A stretch of 64,000 nucleotides of DNA from CAXBPY01 sp003455275 (lineage in GTDB: Bacteria; Bacteroidota; Bacteroidia; Chitinophagales; UBA10324). Positions 1 to 9,117 of this stretch are shown in pieces. Position numbers and translations under genes: made by a program. How positions within the stretch are numbered: position 1 is the first letter of the stretch; each line of letters opens with the position of its first letter. Under the pieces are notes generated by a model. That model saw nothing but the letters and a program-made list of their open reading frames with translations. It searched no databases and had not been told where the DNA came from. The DNA lies in NCBI GenBank assembly GCA_963977675.1, contig CAXBPY010000003.1, positions 13,029-77,028 on the forward strand. Direction: 5' to 3'.

Positions 1-96
1 CTTTTCAAAGTGTAAAAAAATCTAACTGACATTTTACAGTCTCAGTGACTTTAAACTGAACGATTATTTTAGCGCCCTTAAAAAATTATTGAACAA

Positions 97-807
97 ATGG
101 GAAGAATATTTCAAACTCGTAAGGCAACCATTTTCGCCCGCAATGACAGGGTTTCAAAGGCGTTTACCAAAATAGGAAAAGAGATAGCTATTGCCGTGAA
201 ACTGGGCGGCGGAAACCCGGAGAGTAATCCGAGATTAAGAACCGCGATGCAAAATGCAAAGGGCGTAAGTATGCCAAAGGATAAAGTTGAAGCAGCAATC
301 AAGCGGGCCACTAACAAAGAGGAAAAAAGCCTTGAAGAATCAGTGTACGAAGGATATGCCCCACATGGTGTTGCCTTAATGATTGAATGTGCTACCGATA
401 ATCCGACAAGGACAATTGCCAATCTGCGATTGATCATGAGTAAGGGTAACGGAAGCATTGGCTCACAAGGTTCTGTTGGATTTATTTTCGATAGGAAAGG
501 AGTTTTTAAACTGGATAAAACAAAAGTGAATCTTGAAGAAGTGGAACTTGACCTGATTGATCTGGGTGCTGAGGATATACAGACCGATGACGAAAATATT
601 ATCATCACTACTGCATTCTCTGATTTTGGAAAAATGCAAAAAGGATTGGAAGAAAAAAATATAGAAGCACGGAGCTCCGAGCTTCAGCGAATTCCGAATA
701 ATTATAAAGAGGGATTAAGCGATGCTGACGAAGAAGATGTGGCCAAGCTCATTGAGGCGCTCGAAGATGATGATGATGTGCAGAATGTGTTTCACAATCT
801 GAAATAA
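97..807 (+). CDS. yebC: YebC/PmpR family protein (TACO1-like)
   Basis: A 236-residue protein of normal family length. It begins MGRIFQTRKATIF, close to the family N-terminus (MGR.F..RK..), and carries the conserved block around residues 60-70 (SMPKDKVEAAIKRA) and the G-rich segment GSIGSQGSVGF near residue 118. The C-terminus is acidic (EDDDDVQNVFHN). YebC proteins are either DNA-binding regulators or ribosome-associated factors that relieve stalling at proline stretches; the sequence alone does not decide which. It starts at the first ATG after an AT-rich leader and stands alone, with a convergent gene 2 bases beyond its stop. Family assignment is secure, function less so. Confidence 0.93.
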   Translation: MGRIFQTRKATIFARNDRVSKAFTKIGKEIAIAVKLGGGNPESNPRLRTAMQNAKGVSMPKDKVEAAIKRATNKEEKSLEESVYEGYAPHGVALMIECATDNPTRTIANLRLIMSKGNGSIGSQGSVGFIFDRKGVFKLDKTKVNLEEVELDLIDLGAEDIQTDDENIIITTAFSDFGKMQKGLEEKNIEARSSELQRIPNNYKEGLSDADEEDVAKLIEALEDDDDVQNVFHNLK

Positions 808-809
808 GA

Positions 810-1280
810 TTATCCTTTTGCTTTCTTCATTGGAAATTCTTCTGACTTGAATTTTCCATTTCTGATTCCTTCAATCTTAGCAAGAAGTTGTTGATCAGTT
901 TCTAATGTGTAAATGATTCGTTGAGGATAGTCGTGCCAGATATTTTCAGCAGTGAATGAATTCTTTTTCCAAAACACAATCCGGAACTCTACGGTATCAA
1001 TTTCATTCTGATCTCTCAATGATGGAACATAATATGCGGCGCCGTTTCTGATTTTTAATTCAATTGTTTCTGAAATTGTTTTTTTTCCTTTCGGACTTAA
1101 AATATATGATGTGGCAGAAAGTGTGCTGTCATCTGAAAAAACCCAGTCTTCGTGCAATGAATTTTTTCCGATTTGGATTTCCCAGTTTCCAATTATCCAA
1201 TCAAACTGATGAATTGAAATTTGTTGAGAAAAACTTTGAAAAGAAATCAGGATAAATAAAAGAGGGGCTAATCTTTTCAT
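810..1280 (-). CDS. Secreted DUF6265-like protein
   Basis: A 156-residue protein with an N-terminal signal peptide (hydrophobic LAPLLFILISFQSFS, cleavage probably after FSQ). The mature part opens with FDWIIGNWEIQ, the pattern FxWLxGxWE seen at the start of DUF6265 and related lipocalin-like beta-barrels. It then has alternating beta strands and an FxxxNxxHDYPQRIIY stretch near residue 110 that is also typical of that family. Enzymatic activity is not known for the family. The gene is convergent with yebC and has no obvious operon partner. Family call is by pattern recognition only. Confidence 0.6.
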   Translation of the reverse strand: MKRLAPLLFILISFQSFSQQISIHQFDWIIGNWEIQIGKNSLHEDWVFSDDSTLSATSYILSPKGKKTISETIELKIRNGAAYYVPSLRDQNEIDTVEFRIVFWKKNSFTAENIWHDYPQRIIYTLETDQQLLAKIEGIRNGKFKSEEFPMKKAKG

Positions 1281-1376
1281 TTATGATCGTAATAGTAATT
1301 CAAAATTTATTTTAATGAATGCTATCGAACACTCTATTTCATTTCAATACTATAAATTGAGAATGATATAAAATAA

Positions 1377-1400
1377 AACAGACTCATTTCTGAGTCTGTT
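1377..1400 (-). terminator. Intrinsic terminator of the His-rich lipoprotein gene
   Basis: A perfect 10-bp inverted repeat (AACAGACTCA / TGAGTCTGTT) with a 4-base loop lies 40 bases past the stop of the minus-strand lipoprotein gene. Read on the minus strand it is followed by TTTTATTTTAT. Confidence 0.75.
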
Positions 1401-1439
1401 AAAAAACAAATTAAATGAAAGTACTAAAGAACGAAATCG

Positions 1440-1964
1440 TTATCGAACAGTTGTAGGGTTGACAACGGTAAGCTGGATGTTGTAAATAGTTTTGTTTATA
1501 GCATGTTGATCATCTTTATCATGATCATGCTCACCCATTTCTCCATGGTGGTGCCCGTCATGATGAAATTCGCCATCGGCATTATTATGATCATTGTGAT
1601 GATTGCAGCCATTGTGTTCGCTGTCATTTTCATTATCGTCGATTGTTATCTGAATTGACTCCTGACCAACAAAACCTGAAGCAGAAGCGTAGCTGTAATT
1701 AATGGTAACAGGCTTCTCATTCGGGGATGATGAAGGAGACGAAATTTTTTCAGTTTCGCTTTTGGAAAAATTATTTGCTTGTTTGGTAATTGTCACGGAT
1801 TGATTATCAGAAAAATCACCAAGATTTACGGAATAAGTTTCACCACTCCGGATGGTAGCGCTAATATTTTTGTAAGTGGTGGTTCCTGTTAACTGTTGTT
1901 TTTGGCAAGAAGCAAATGCAAGCACAATAAGAAATGAAGCAACTGAAAAAATTTTTGTTTTCAT
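1440..1964 (-). CDS. Lipoprotein with histidine-rich acidic loop
   Basis: A 174-residue lipoprotein. The signal peptide ends in a lipobox (VLAFASCQK, Cys20). The middle is a beta-rich Ser/Thr domain with no family I recognise. Residues about 113-158 form a striking insert with 12 histidines interleaved with Asp, Glu, Asn and Gly, plus one Cys. The insert sits between two strands (SIQITIDD before it, TIYNIQLTVV after it) and resembles metal-buffering loops of Zn, Ni or Co proteins. A role in divalent-metal binding at the cell envelope is inference. No metal transporter is nearby. The gene has its own promoter-like element and terminator and is probably monocistronic. Confidence 0.72.
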   Translation of the reverse strand: MKTKIFSVASFLIVLAFASCQKQQLTGTTTYKNISATIRSGETYSVNLGDFSDNQSVTITKQANNFSKSETEKISSPSSSPNEKPVTINYSYASASGFVGQESIQITIDDNENDSEHNGCNHHNDHNNADGEFHHDGHHHGEMGEHDHDKDDQHAINKTIYNIQLTVVNPTTVR

Positions 1965-1985
1965 TTTAAAATTTAATTAGTGATT

Positions 1986-1993
1986 CAAACTTA
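1986..1993 (-). promoter_or_regulatory. Bacteroidota -7 element (TAAGTTTG)
   Basis: On the minus strand this octamer matches TAnnTTTG and lies 22 bases upstream of the lipoprotein start at 1964. No clear -33 TTG was found at ideal spacing. Confidence 0.4.
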
Positions 1994-2072
1994 AATGACT
2001 TAACTCAACTTCTTTGAGAATATTTCATCAGTGGCATTTCGTTGCGGCGAATGGGTTGAATGTGTAGGCAGT

Positions 2073-2597
2073 TTAGTGCTGACGAAAAAATTCCCATAAC
2101 ACAATTCCAACAGTAACAGAAATATTGAATGAGTGCTTCGTTCCGAACTGCGGAATCTCAATTGCAGAATCTATCATCGGAAGAATTTCTTCGCTCACAC
2201 CTTTTACTTCATTGCCAAACACCAATGCAATTTTTTCTTCTGCATTGAAAAAAAATTTCTCCAGCGAAATGCTTTTATCAATCTGTTCAATGGCAATGAT
2301 TTTATACTCCGCATTTTTTAATTCCTGAATTGCTTCACTCGTTGAAGGAAAATATTTCCACTCAACAGATTGCTCAGCGCCAAGTGAAGTTTTTAAGAGC
2401 TCACGATTTGGTGGTGAGGCAGTGATTCCACAACAAAATATTTTCTCCACTGCAAATGCATCGGCAGTTCTGAAAACACTGCCTGCATTGTAAGCGCTGC
2501 GTACATTGTCGAGCACAATTACAATTTTATTTTTCGTCTTTATTCGAAAAGTATTTATGCTTTCTCTTCCCAGTTCTTCATTTAAAATTTTTCGCAT
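2073..2597 (-). CDS. TrmH/SpoU family RNA methyltransferase
   Basis: A 174-residue SPOUT enzyme. All three knot motifs are visible: motif 1 NVRSAYNAGSVFRTADAF (Asn and Arg for catalysis and SAM binding), motif 2 IALVFGNEVKGVSEEIL, and motif 3 IPQFGTKHSFNISVTVGIVLWEF. It therefore should 2'-O-methylate a ribose in tRNA or rRNA, with the target undetermined. It lacks an N-terminal substrate-recognition domain, so it is a minimal SpoU enzyme. A TTG lies one codon upstream (2600); the ATG at 2597 is the better start. A separate gene begins 26 bases downstream of its stop on the same strand side. Confidence 0.9.
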   Translation of the reverse strand: MRKILNEELGRESINTFRIKTKNKIVIVLDNVRSAYNAGSVFRTADAFAVEKIFCCGITASPPNRELLKTSLGAEQSVEWKYFPSTSEAIQELKNAEYKIIAIEQIDKSISLEKFFFNAEEKIALVFGNEVKGVSEEILPMIDSAIEIPQFGTKHSFNISVTVGIVLWEFFRQH

Positions 2598-2622
2598 CAA
2601 TTTTTTATTTGAAAATATTTTT

Positions 2623-3609
2623 TTAGTTGTTGTGATACAAGCTATAGTATGCTTCTACATTATCTAAGTAAGTGCCATCGAAACCGGCATCAATAATTTT
2701 TTTGATATAGGAATTATTGTTTCCGAAAATGTTGTCTCGCCATTGCTGGTTCCAGAATTCTACCCACACTTCATCAGGATAGCCATTGTATTTTTTTTTC
2801 AGCCACGATGGGTTGTGAACTTTCCAATCGCTCTGCCAGTAGTAGCGATATTTTTCTGCAGACCCAATACTGATGTATGAAATCACCAGTCGTTTTCCGC
2901 CATTGAGTTTTGTTTTAATTGAATCTACTTCTTGTGCAGTGAAAGAAGTGTTCGTGTCAGAAAACAAATCAATCAGCACCAAATCAAAATTCGTGTTACG
3001 GATGGCCTGAATCATGCTGTGCTTGTTATTACTGTAGTTGTCCGAACTAATGAGGTACAAATAATTTTTTACTTGCGAAATCGAATCAATGTCGTTCGCA
3101 TTTTCATTCACAATTGTGTTTGGAATTTTGAGGTAATCATAATCATCGGTTTCTCGAACAAACGGAATGAAATGTTCAGCCGTATCACTTGCAACCACTG
3201 CAGAAATTTTGGAATTATTATTTACAAACTCTGAAACAAAGCAAGGCTTCAGTTTCACAAGTTCCTCTAGCATTTGTTTGCGTTCATCATCTGTTTTCAG
3301 TTCTCCATTTGAGTTCGTGAAAACTTCTTCGTTTCCAAAGGCATCAACTGCATTTAAGTAAGCGACACTAATTCCGGAATTAATATCCGTGTTGTTGAAA
3401 GCCAGCTCAACTCCATTCTGCGGAATGATGATGAAATGAGGGTTCTGTGCCTTTGCATAGTTTGAAATGTCTATTACAAATTGCTGCATTTGTTGTGCTG
3501 CTTCATCTGTCTTTTTGTTTTTCCCGCAGGAAGTGATAGCAACAAGCAAAAGGAAACGAAAGATTGCACTCAGATTTTTAGCAACAATTTCAACTTTCAT
3601 TTTTGTCAT
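2623..3609 (-). CDS. MJ1477/TM1410-like putative glycoside hydrolase lipoprotein
   Basis: A 328-residue lipoprotein (lipobox LLVAITSCGK, Cys28). The mature part is a TIM-barrel of the GH114-related TM1410/MJ1477 family. Its signatures are RLVISYISIGSAEKYRYYW, the WxxxxPxWL pattern in KVHNPSWLKKKY, VWVEFWNQQW, and the terminal strand GFDGTYLDNVEAYY, with the conserved Asp and Asn near the C-terminus. GH114 members cleave alpha-1,4-polygalactosamine, but this branch is uncharacterised. It probably acts on an exopolysaccharide outside the cell. Start is ATG 3609; an ATG three codons in (3600) is equally possible. It follows the methyltransferase gene upstream on the same strand, perhaps sharing a transcript. 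Confidence 0.78.
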   Translation of the reverse strand: MTKMKVEIVAKNLSAIFRFLLLVAITSCGKNKKTDEAAQQMQQFVIDISNYAKAQNPHFIIIPQNGVELAFNNTDINSGISVAYLNAVDAFGNEEVFTNSNGELKTDDERKQMLEELVKLKPCFVSEFVNNNSKISAVVASDTAEHFIPFVRETDDYDYLKIPNTIVNENANDIDSISQVKNYLYLISSDNYSNNKHSMIQAIRNTNFDLVLIDLFSDTNTSFTAQEVDSIKTKLNGGKRLVISYISIGSAEKYRYYWQSDWKVHNPSWLKKKYNGYPDEVWVEFWNQQWRDNIFGNNNSYIKKIIDAGFDGTYLDNVEAYYSLYHNN

Positions 3610-3675
3610 AACTCATCACAAGGATAAGATTTTTGAAATGAGGAATTCAGCTTGGTGATAACTTGTTGATTTCAT

Positions 3676-3716
3676 TTTCATCTTCAAATTTTCAAACTTT
3701 CAAATCTCCAAATCGG
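3676..3716. repeat. Iterated TTTTCAAAC/TTTTCAAAT word repeat before mutS
   Basis: The tract reads as near-repeats of TTTTCAAA and TTTCAAAT with CTCC variants. It matches the tract at 16570-16615 in word content and lies just before the TTG start of mutS. Confidence 0.55.
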
Positions 3717-3745
3717 ACTATTTTGCCCACCCAATCCAAACCAAT

Positions 3746-6346
3746 TTGTCGAAGGTTAAAGAGATAAAAGAAACCCCGCTCATGGGGCAATACAATCGCA
3801 TCAAGGAAAAATATCCGGATGCGATTTTGCTTTTTCGTGTCGGTGATTTTTATGAAACCTTTAATCAGGATGCAGTTATCACTTCGAAAGTTCTCGGAAT
3901 TGTTTTGACCAAGCGCGCAAACGGTGCGGCTGCTTACATGGACCTCGCAGGTTTTCCGCATCATGCGCTCGACACTTACCTGCCTAAGTTGGTGAAAGCC
4001 GGTTACCGTGTAGCGATCTGCGATCAGCTCGAAGACCCGAAACTCACGAAGACCATTGTGAAGCGCGGAGTCACTGAGATGATTACACCGGGTGTGACGG
4101 ACAATGAAAAACTACTCGACCATTCTTCCAACAATTTTTTGTGCGCTGTTCATTTCGATTCGCAGTATTATGGATTGACATTTCTCGACATCAGCACCGG
4201 AGAGTTTTATGCCGCGCAGGGAAATGCTGAATATGCCGATAAACTTTTGCAGTCACTGAAGCCAAACGAAATAATTTTTTCAAAAAGTTTTCAAAAAGAT
4301 TTCAAGCAGCAGTTCGGAAATAAAATTTACACCTACACCATTGATGATTGGGTTTTCAGTTTCGATTACACCGTTGAATTATTGCAACGGCATTTTCAGG
4401 TACAGTCGCTGAAAGGTTTTGGAATTGATGAAATGAAACCTGCTGTGATTGCGTGCGGCGCGGCGCTGCAATATCTCAGCGACACGGAGCATCCGAACAT
4501 CGGGCACATCACCGGCATCTCACGCATCGAAGAAGACCGCTTCGTGTGGCTCGACCGCTTCACCATTCAGAATTTGGAACTGCTTCAGTGCCGTCACGAA
4601 CACGGCAAATCATTGTTGCAGGTGCTCGACCACACACTCAGCCCGATGGGTTCGCGCATGTTACGCAAGTGGGTGGTGCTTCCGCTCAAAGAAAAATTAC
4701 ACATCGAAGAGCGGCTTGATATGGTGGAGCTCTTCATTAAAGAACCAGAACTGCTTCGTCAGTTGCAACACGGATTGAAACAAGCCGGAGATTTGGAAAG
4801 ATTGATTGCGCGTGTGCCGCTCGGAAAAATAAATCCGCGTGAAGTGCTGCAACTCCGTCGCGCGCTCGTTGGGGTGGAACAACTCATTACTGATTTTTCC
4901 ATTCACGCACAATTGCAGAATGTGAGCGGGCAATTGAATCCGTGCGCTTATATCCGCGAGAAAATTGAACGCACACTCAATGAAGATGCACCTGCTGTGA
5001 TTCAGAAGGGCGGCGCAATTAAGAGCGGTGTGTCTGCGCAGTTGGATGAGTATCGCGGACTGGCTTATTCAGGAAAAGAATTTCTGCTGCAGATTCAGAA
5101 AGATGAAATTGAAAAAACAGGAATCACTTCGCTGAAGATTGGTTTCAATAACATTCACGGCTACTATCTGGAAGTGACAAACACACACAAGAGCCGCGTG
5201 CCCGCCGACTGGATTCGCAAGCAAACACTCGTGAATGCAGAGCGATATGTGACTCCTTCTTTGAAAGAGTATGAAGAAAAAATTCTTGGTGCTGAAGAAA
5301 AAATTCTTGAACTCGAACAAAAACTTTTTGCTGAACTCGTGAGCGAACTGAACGGATTTGTGCAGGTGGTTCAGTTGAATGCAACTGTGCTTGCGCGTCT
5401 CGATTGTTTGCAGTCATTCGCCACGCTTGCACTCAAGCACAATTATCACAAACCAATTCTTGACGACAGTTATGTGATTGATATAAAAGCCGGTCGCCAT
5501 CCTGTGATAGAGCAGCAACTTCCGCTTGGTGAGCAATATGTTCCGAATGATATTTTCCTCGATAACGAATCGCAGCAAATTATCATCATCACCGGACCAA
5601 ACATGGCGGGTAAAAGCGCGCTCATTCGCCAGACCGCTTTGATTGTGCTGCTTGCACAGATGGGAAGTTTTGTTCCTGCTGCTTCGGCGCGCATTGGTTT
5701 GGTTGACAAAATTTTTACCCGCGTGGGAGCGAGCGATAATATTTCTTCCGGCGAATCAACCTTCATGGTGGAGATGAGCGAGACCGCAAGCATCCTGAAC
5801 AACATCAGTGACCGCAGTTTAATTCTCTTAGATGAAATCGGGCGCGGCACCAGCACCTTCGACGGTATCAGCATTGCGTGGGCAATTGCAGAATACCTGC
5901 ACACGAATTCAAAAGGAAAACCGAAAACACTTTTCGCCACACACTATCACGAGATGAATGAACTGGAAGAAAAGTTTCCGCGCATCCGCAATTTCAATGT
6001 AGCGATTCGCGAGAGCGGAAATAAAATTATTTTCTTACGGAAATTAGTTGCGGGCGGAAGTCAGCACTCATTCGGAATTCATGTAGCGAAAATGGCGGGC
6101 ATACCGAACGGAGTGGTGGAGCGCGCGAAAGAAATTCTCAGTGAGATGGAAGCAAAGTCCATCGGTGGTGAACTGAAAAATGTGGTGCGAAGTATCAAAC
6201 CAAAAGAAATGCAACTCAGCATTTTTGAAGCCGACCCAAAACTGAAAGAACTGAAATCTCAAATCGAAAACCTCGACATCAATACACTCACTCCTGTGGA
6301 GGCGCTGATGAAGTTGCATGAGATGAAGAAGAATATTGAAGAATGA
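3746..6346 (+). CDS. mutS: DNA mismatch repair protein MutS
   Basis: An 866-residue MutS1. The mismatch-reading Phe-x-Glu is in RVGDFYETF (residues 35-37, F-Y-E). The ATPase has Walker A GPNMAGKS at about 617-624 and Walker B with signature LILLDEIGRGTSTFDG near 690-707, followed by the ATHYHEM switch. Start is an in-frame TTG at 3746: there is no ATG upstream, and the first internal ATG (3781) would remove part of the conserved TPLMGQYNRIK segment. The gene contains a noticeably GC-rich stretch around 4440-4700, which produces long overlapping open frames without coding character. Its stop overlaps the start of the GNAT gene (ATGA). Confidence 0.97.
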   Translation: MSKVKEIKETPLMGQYNRIKEKYPDAILLFRVGDFYETFNQDAVITSKVLGIVLTKRANGAAAYMDLAGFPHHALDTYLPKLVKAGYRVAICDQLEDPKLTKTIVKRGVTEMITPGVTDNEKLLDHSSNNFLCAVHFDSQYYGLTFLDISTGEFYAAQGNAEYADKLLQSLKPNEIIFSKSFQKDFKQQFGNKIYTYTIDDWVFSFDYTVELLQRHFQVQSLKGFGIDEMKPAVIACGAALQYLSDTEHPNIGHITGISRIEEDRFVWLDRFTIQNLELLQCRHEHGKSLLQVLDHTLSPMGSRMLRKWVVLPLKEKLHIEERLDMVELFIKEPELLRQLQHGLKQAGDLERLIARVPLGKINPREVLQLRRALVGVEQLITDFSIHAQLQNVSGQLNPCAYIREKIERTLNEDAPAVIQKGGAIKSGVSAQLDEYRGLAYSGKEFLLQIQKDEIEKTGITSLKIGFNNIHGYYLEVTNTHKSRVPADWIRKQTLVNAERYVTPSLKEYEEKILGAEEKILELEQKLFAELVSELNGFVQVVQLNATVLARLDCLQSFATLALKHNYHKPILDDSYVIDIKAGRHPVIEQQLPLGEQYVPNDIFLDNESQQIIIITGPNMAGKSALIRQTALIVLLAQMGSFVPAASARIGLVDKIFTRVGASDNISSGESTFMVEMSETASILNNISDRSLILLDEIGRGTSTFDGISIAWAIAEYLHTNSKGKPKTLFATHYHEMNELEEKFPRIRNFNVAIRESGNKIIFLRKLVAGGSQHSFGIHVAKMAGIPNGVVERAKEILSEMEAKSIGGELKNVVRSIKPKEMQLSIFEADPKLKELKSQIENLDINTLTPVEALMKLHEMKKNIEE

Positions 6347-6777
6347 TTTTTCGCGAAGCTCTTATTTCTGACATCCCTCAAATTCAATTCGTGCGCAATG
6401 CTGTTAGCGAGAACAGATTATCGAATCCAAATCTTGTGACAGATGAAGATGTGAAGGAGTTTATCACTGTGCGTGGCAAGGGTTGGGTTTGTGAAATTGA
6501 AAACACCATTGTTGGTTTTGCCATTGCGGATTTAGTAGAGAATAATATCTGGGCGCTGTTTGTTCATCCGGATTTTGAAGCGCGCGGAATCGGTAAGCAA
6601 CTTCAAACACTCATGCTCGATTGGTATTTCGAACAAGGAAAAGAAACTGTGTGGCTTGGCACCGCTCCCAATTCACGGGCAGAAAAATTTTATCGCCTCA
6701 CCGGCTGGACTCAAACAGGACTTAGACAGAATGGGGAAATAAAATTTGAAATGAAGAAAAGTGATTTCAGAATTTAG
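6343..6777 (+). CDS. GNAT family N-acetyltransferase
   Basis: A 144-residue single-domain GNAT. The acetyl-CoA pyrophosphate loop is EARGIGKQL (about residues 78-86), preceded by the beta-4 strand IWALFVHPDF. The last motif is NSRAEKFYRLTGWTQTG, the usual 'A..FY...GF' region. The substrate cannot be read from sequence. The ATG overlaps the mutS stop codon by 4 bases, so the two are likely translationally coupled. Confidence 0.88.
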   Translation: MIFREALISDIPQIQFVRNAVSENRLSNPNLVTDEDVKEFITVRGKGWVCEIENTIVGFAIADLVENNIWALFVHPDFEARGIGKQLQTLMLDWYFEQGKETVWLGTAPNSRAEKFYRLTGWTQTGLRQNGEIKFEMKKSDFRI

Positions 6778-6850
6778 TCCTGTTTGAACGGGATAAGAAT
6801 ACTTTTTGATTAACAGATTGTATTGAAATCTATAATCTAAATTCTTAAAT

Positions 6851-8065
6851 CTAAAATGCTTCGGCAGTTCGCTTAATAATTTCCGCGCACTCATAAATCT
6901 GCTCTCTAGTAATTACAAGCGGTGGCGCGAAACGAATTTTATCTCCATGAGTTGGCTTTGCGAGTAATCCATTTTTCATTAGAGCAATACAAAAATCCCA
7001 GGCAGTTTTTCCATTGCGGTTCTTCACCACAATTGCATTGAGCAATCCTTTTCCTCGAACAACACTCACAAAATTTTTATCAAGCTTGTTCAATTCATCT
7101 CGAAGAATATTTCCAAGAGCAAAAGCATTATCGCTTAGTTTTTCATCTTGCAAAACATCCATCGCTGTCATAGCAACTGCGCAGGCGAGCGGGTTTCCGC
7201 CGTAGGTGCTTCCATGTTCTCCGGGTTTTATGTTGAGCATAATTTCATCGTCACACAAAACAGCAGACACCGGAAGCGTTCCACCACTCAGTGCTTTTCC
7301 AAGAATCAAAATATCAGGACGAACATTTTCATAATCGCAAGCGAGCATTTTTCCCGTGCGTGCTAATCCTGTTTGTACTTCATCCGCCATGAAGAGAACA
7401 TTTTTTTCTCCACACAATTTTTTTGCTGATGTAAGATAGCCATCATCCGGAACTACAACTCCCGCTTCGCCTTGTATGGGTTCGACTAAAAATCCTGCAA
7501 CAGTTTCGTCCTGCAAAGCTGACTTCAGCGCGTTCAAATCGTTGAAAGGAATTTGAATGAAGCCCGGCATGTAAGGACCAAATCCTGAATAAGAATCCGG
7601 ATCGCTGCTGAATGAAATCACAGTAGAAGTTCTTCCATGAAAGTTGTCGCGGCACACTATAATCTTCGCATTATTTTCTTTCACACCTTTCACATCATAA
7701 GCCCAGCGGCGGCAGAGTTTCAATGCAGTTTCCACAGCTTCCACTCCTGTATTCATTGGCAGAAGTTTATCGTAACCAAAAAGTTTGGTCATGTATTCTT
7801 CATACTGCCCAAGCAAATTATTGTGAAACGCACGGCTGGTGAGCGTAAGTTTTTGCGATTGCTCAATCAATGCATTGATGATTCGCGGATGACAATGTCC
7901 CTGATTCACCGCGGAGTAAGCAGAAAGAAAATCGAAATACTTTTTCCCTTCAGTATCCCACACATGCACACCGCTTCCACGCTCCAGCACTACCGGAAGA
8001 GGATGATAGTTATGAGCACCATATTTTTCTTCGAGTTCTATGAAAGGAATTTTTGTTTCAAGCAT
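6851..8065 (-). CDS. rocD: Ornithine--oxo-acid aminotransferase
   Basis: A 404-residue class III PLP aminotransferase. Orthologues share the N-terminal run EEKYGAHNYHPLPVVLERG and the block YSAVNQGHCHPRI. The PLP lysine is K257 in ILGKALSGG, and the cofactor Asp is in LFMADEVQTG. It interconverts L-ornithine plus 2-oxoglutarate with glutamate-5-semialdehyde plus glutamate, linking arginine breakdown and proline synthesis. The gene is monocistronic here; the next gene on this strand begins 66 bases upstream with its own reading unit. The stop codon lies in a short AATCTAAA-type repeat (see findings). Confidence 0.95.
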   Translation of the reverse strand: MLETKIPFIELEEKYGAHNYHPLPVVLERGSGVHVWDTEGKKYFDFLSAYSAVNQGHCHPRIINALIEQSQKLTLTSRAFHNNLLGQYEEYMTKLFGYDKLLPMNTGVEAVETALKLCRRWAYDVKGVKENNAKIIVCRDNFHGRTSTVISFSSDPDSYSGFGPYMPGFIQIPFNDLNALKSALQDETVAGFLVEPIQGEAGVVVPDDGYLTSAKKLCGEKNVLFMADEVQTGLARTGKMLACDYENVRPDILILGKALSGGTLPVSAVLCDDEIMLNIKPGEHGSTYGGNPLACAVAMTAMDVLQDEKLSDNAFALGNILRDELNKLDKNFVSVVRGKGLLNAIVVKNRNGKTAWDFCIALMKNGLLAKPTHGDKIRFAPPLVITREQIYECAEIIKRTAEAF

Positions 8066-8131
8066 AGTTAGATGATGGGTGAAGGAAGAATTTGAAATTC
8101 AAAAATAGGAGGGAAGGCTTATGGATGCAGG

Positions 8132-9031
8132 CTACCGGTTTGTCAACTTGGAAAGTACCAGTTCAATTAATTTTTCCATTGTGGCTCCTGCATCCGAACT
8201 AAATTGTTTAGAAATTCTGTTAGCCACGATAGCACTTAATGAAAGTGCCCGATGCCCCATCAGGCGGCTCATCGAATAAATCGCTGAAGTTTCCATCTCG
8301 AAATTAGTGATATGATAATCGTGAAAAGTGAATGATGAAAGTTTATCAATCAGTTTTGGAAATGCAAGTTGATTGCGAATAACTCGGCCCTGCGGACCAT
8401 AGAAGCCCGGGCAAGTGATTGTGATGCCACTGAAGAGTTGGTGGTTCGCGGTTCGTAGTTCGTGGTTAGCAAATATTTTGAGTAATGATTTATGTGCACT
8501 TGTTGTTGAGAGAAAAAATTTATTATCACCGTTTAAAATTTTCTTTCTGAATTTTTCCTGCATTTTTTTTTCATGGCTATTTAATTTCGGTTTATAAAAT
8601 TGCATCAGATTGTCAAGGCCGATTGAGTGAGAACTTGCAACAATGGAATCAACCGGGATATTTTTTTGCAATGATCCGGATGTTCCAACGCGAATGAGGT
8701 TGAGTTTTGTTTTCTTTTTCTTAACAGTTCGGGTTTTGAAATCAATATTCACGAGTGCATCTAACTCGGTAAGCACAATGTCAATATTATCAGGTCCAAT
8801 TCCAGTGCTTATCACCGAGATTCTTTTTCCGTTTTTATATCCTGTGTGCGTCACAAACTCGCGGTGATTTATTTTAAATTCAATTGAATCAAAATGTTTT
8901 GATACTTCTTTCACCCTGTCCGGATCGCCAACCGTGATAACAGTATCAGCAATTTCTTCGGGTAAAAGATTTAAATGATAGATAGCACCTCTCTGGTTAA
9001 TTATCAGTTCTGATTCTGCAATTGGCTTCAT
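8132..9031 (-). CDS. Nucleoside phosphorylase (uridine phosphorylase-like)
   Basis: A 299-residue PNP/UDP family enzyme. The phosphate site is VGDPDRVKEVSKHF (about 34-47), the nucleoside site includes IRVGTSGSLQ, and the ribose site is NFEMETSAIYSMS. It should phosphorolyse a pyrimidine or purine nucleoside to the base plus ribose-1-phosphate; the uridine assignment rests on overall resemblance to bacterial Udp. A stretch of about 12 residues, ANHELRTANHQL, sits just before the conserved GITITCPGFYGPQGR segment. It is encoded by a repetitive DNA word and is probably a repeat captured in a surface loop. Confidence 0.88.
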   Translation of the reverse strand: MKPIAESELIINQRGAIYHLNLLPEEIADTVITVGDPDRVKEVSKHFDSIEFKINHREFVTHTGYKNGKRISVISTGIGPDNIDIVLTELDALVNIDFKTRTVKKKKTKLNLIRVGTSGSLQKNIPVDSIVASSHSIGLDNLMQFYKPKLNSHEKKMQEKFRKKILNGDNKFFLSTTSAHKSLLKIFANHELRTANHQLFSGITITCPGFYGPQGRVIRNQLAFPKLIDKLSSFTFHDYHITNFEMETSAIYSMSRLMGHRALSLSAIVANRISKQFSSDAGATMEKLIELVLSKLTNR

Positions 9032-9117
9032 TCTTTCAGTATTATTTTCGCGCTGTCAAAGAAAAAATATTTTCTTTCTAAACATCTTCTTAAACAAATA
9101 CAATTCAATAAATAAAA

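Noticed and set aside
4449..4778. Two long open frames inside mutS
   Set aside because: They overlap mutS in other frames in its GC-rich stretch and have no family resemblance.
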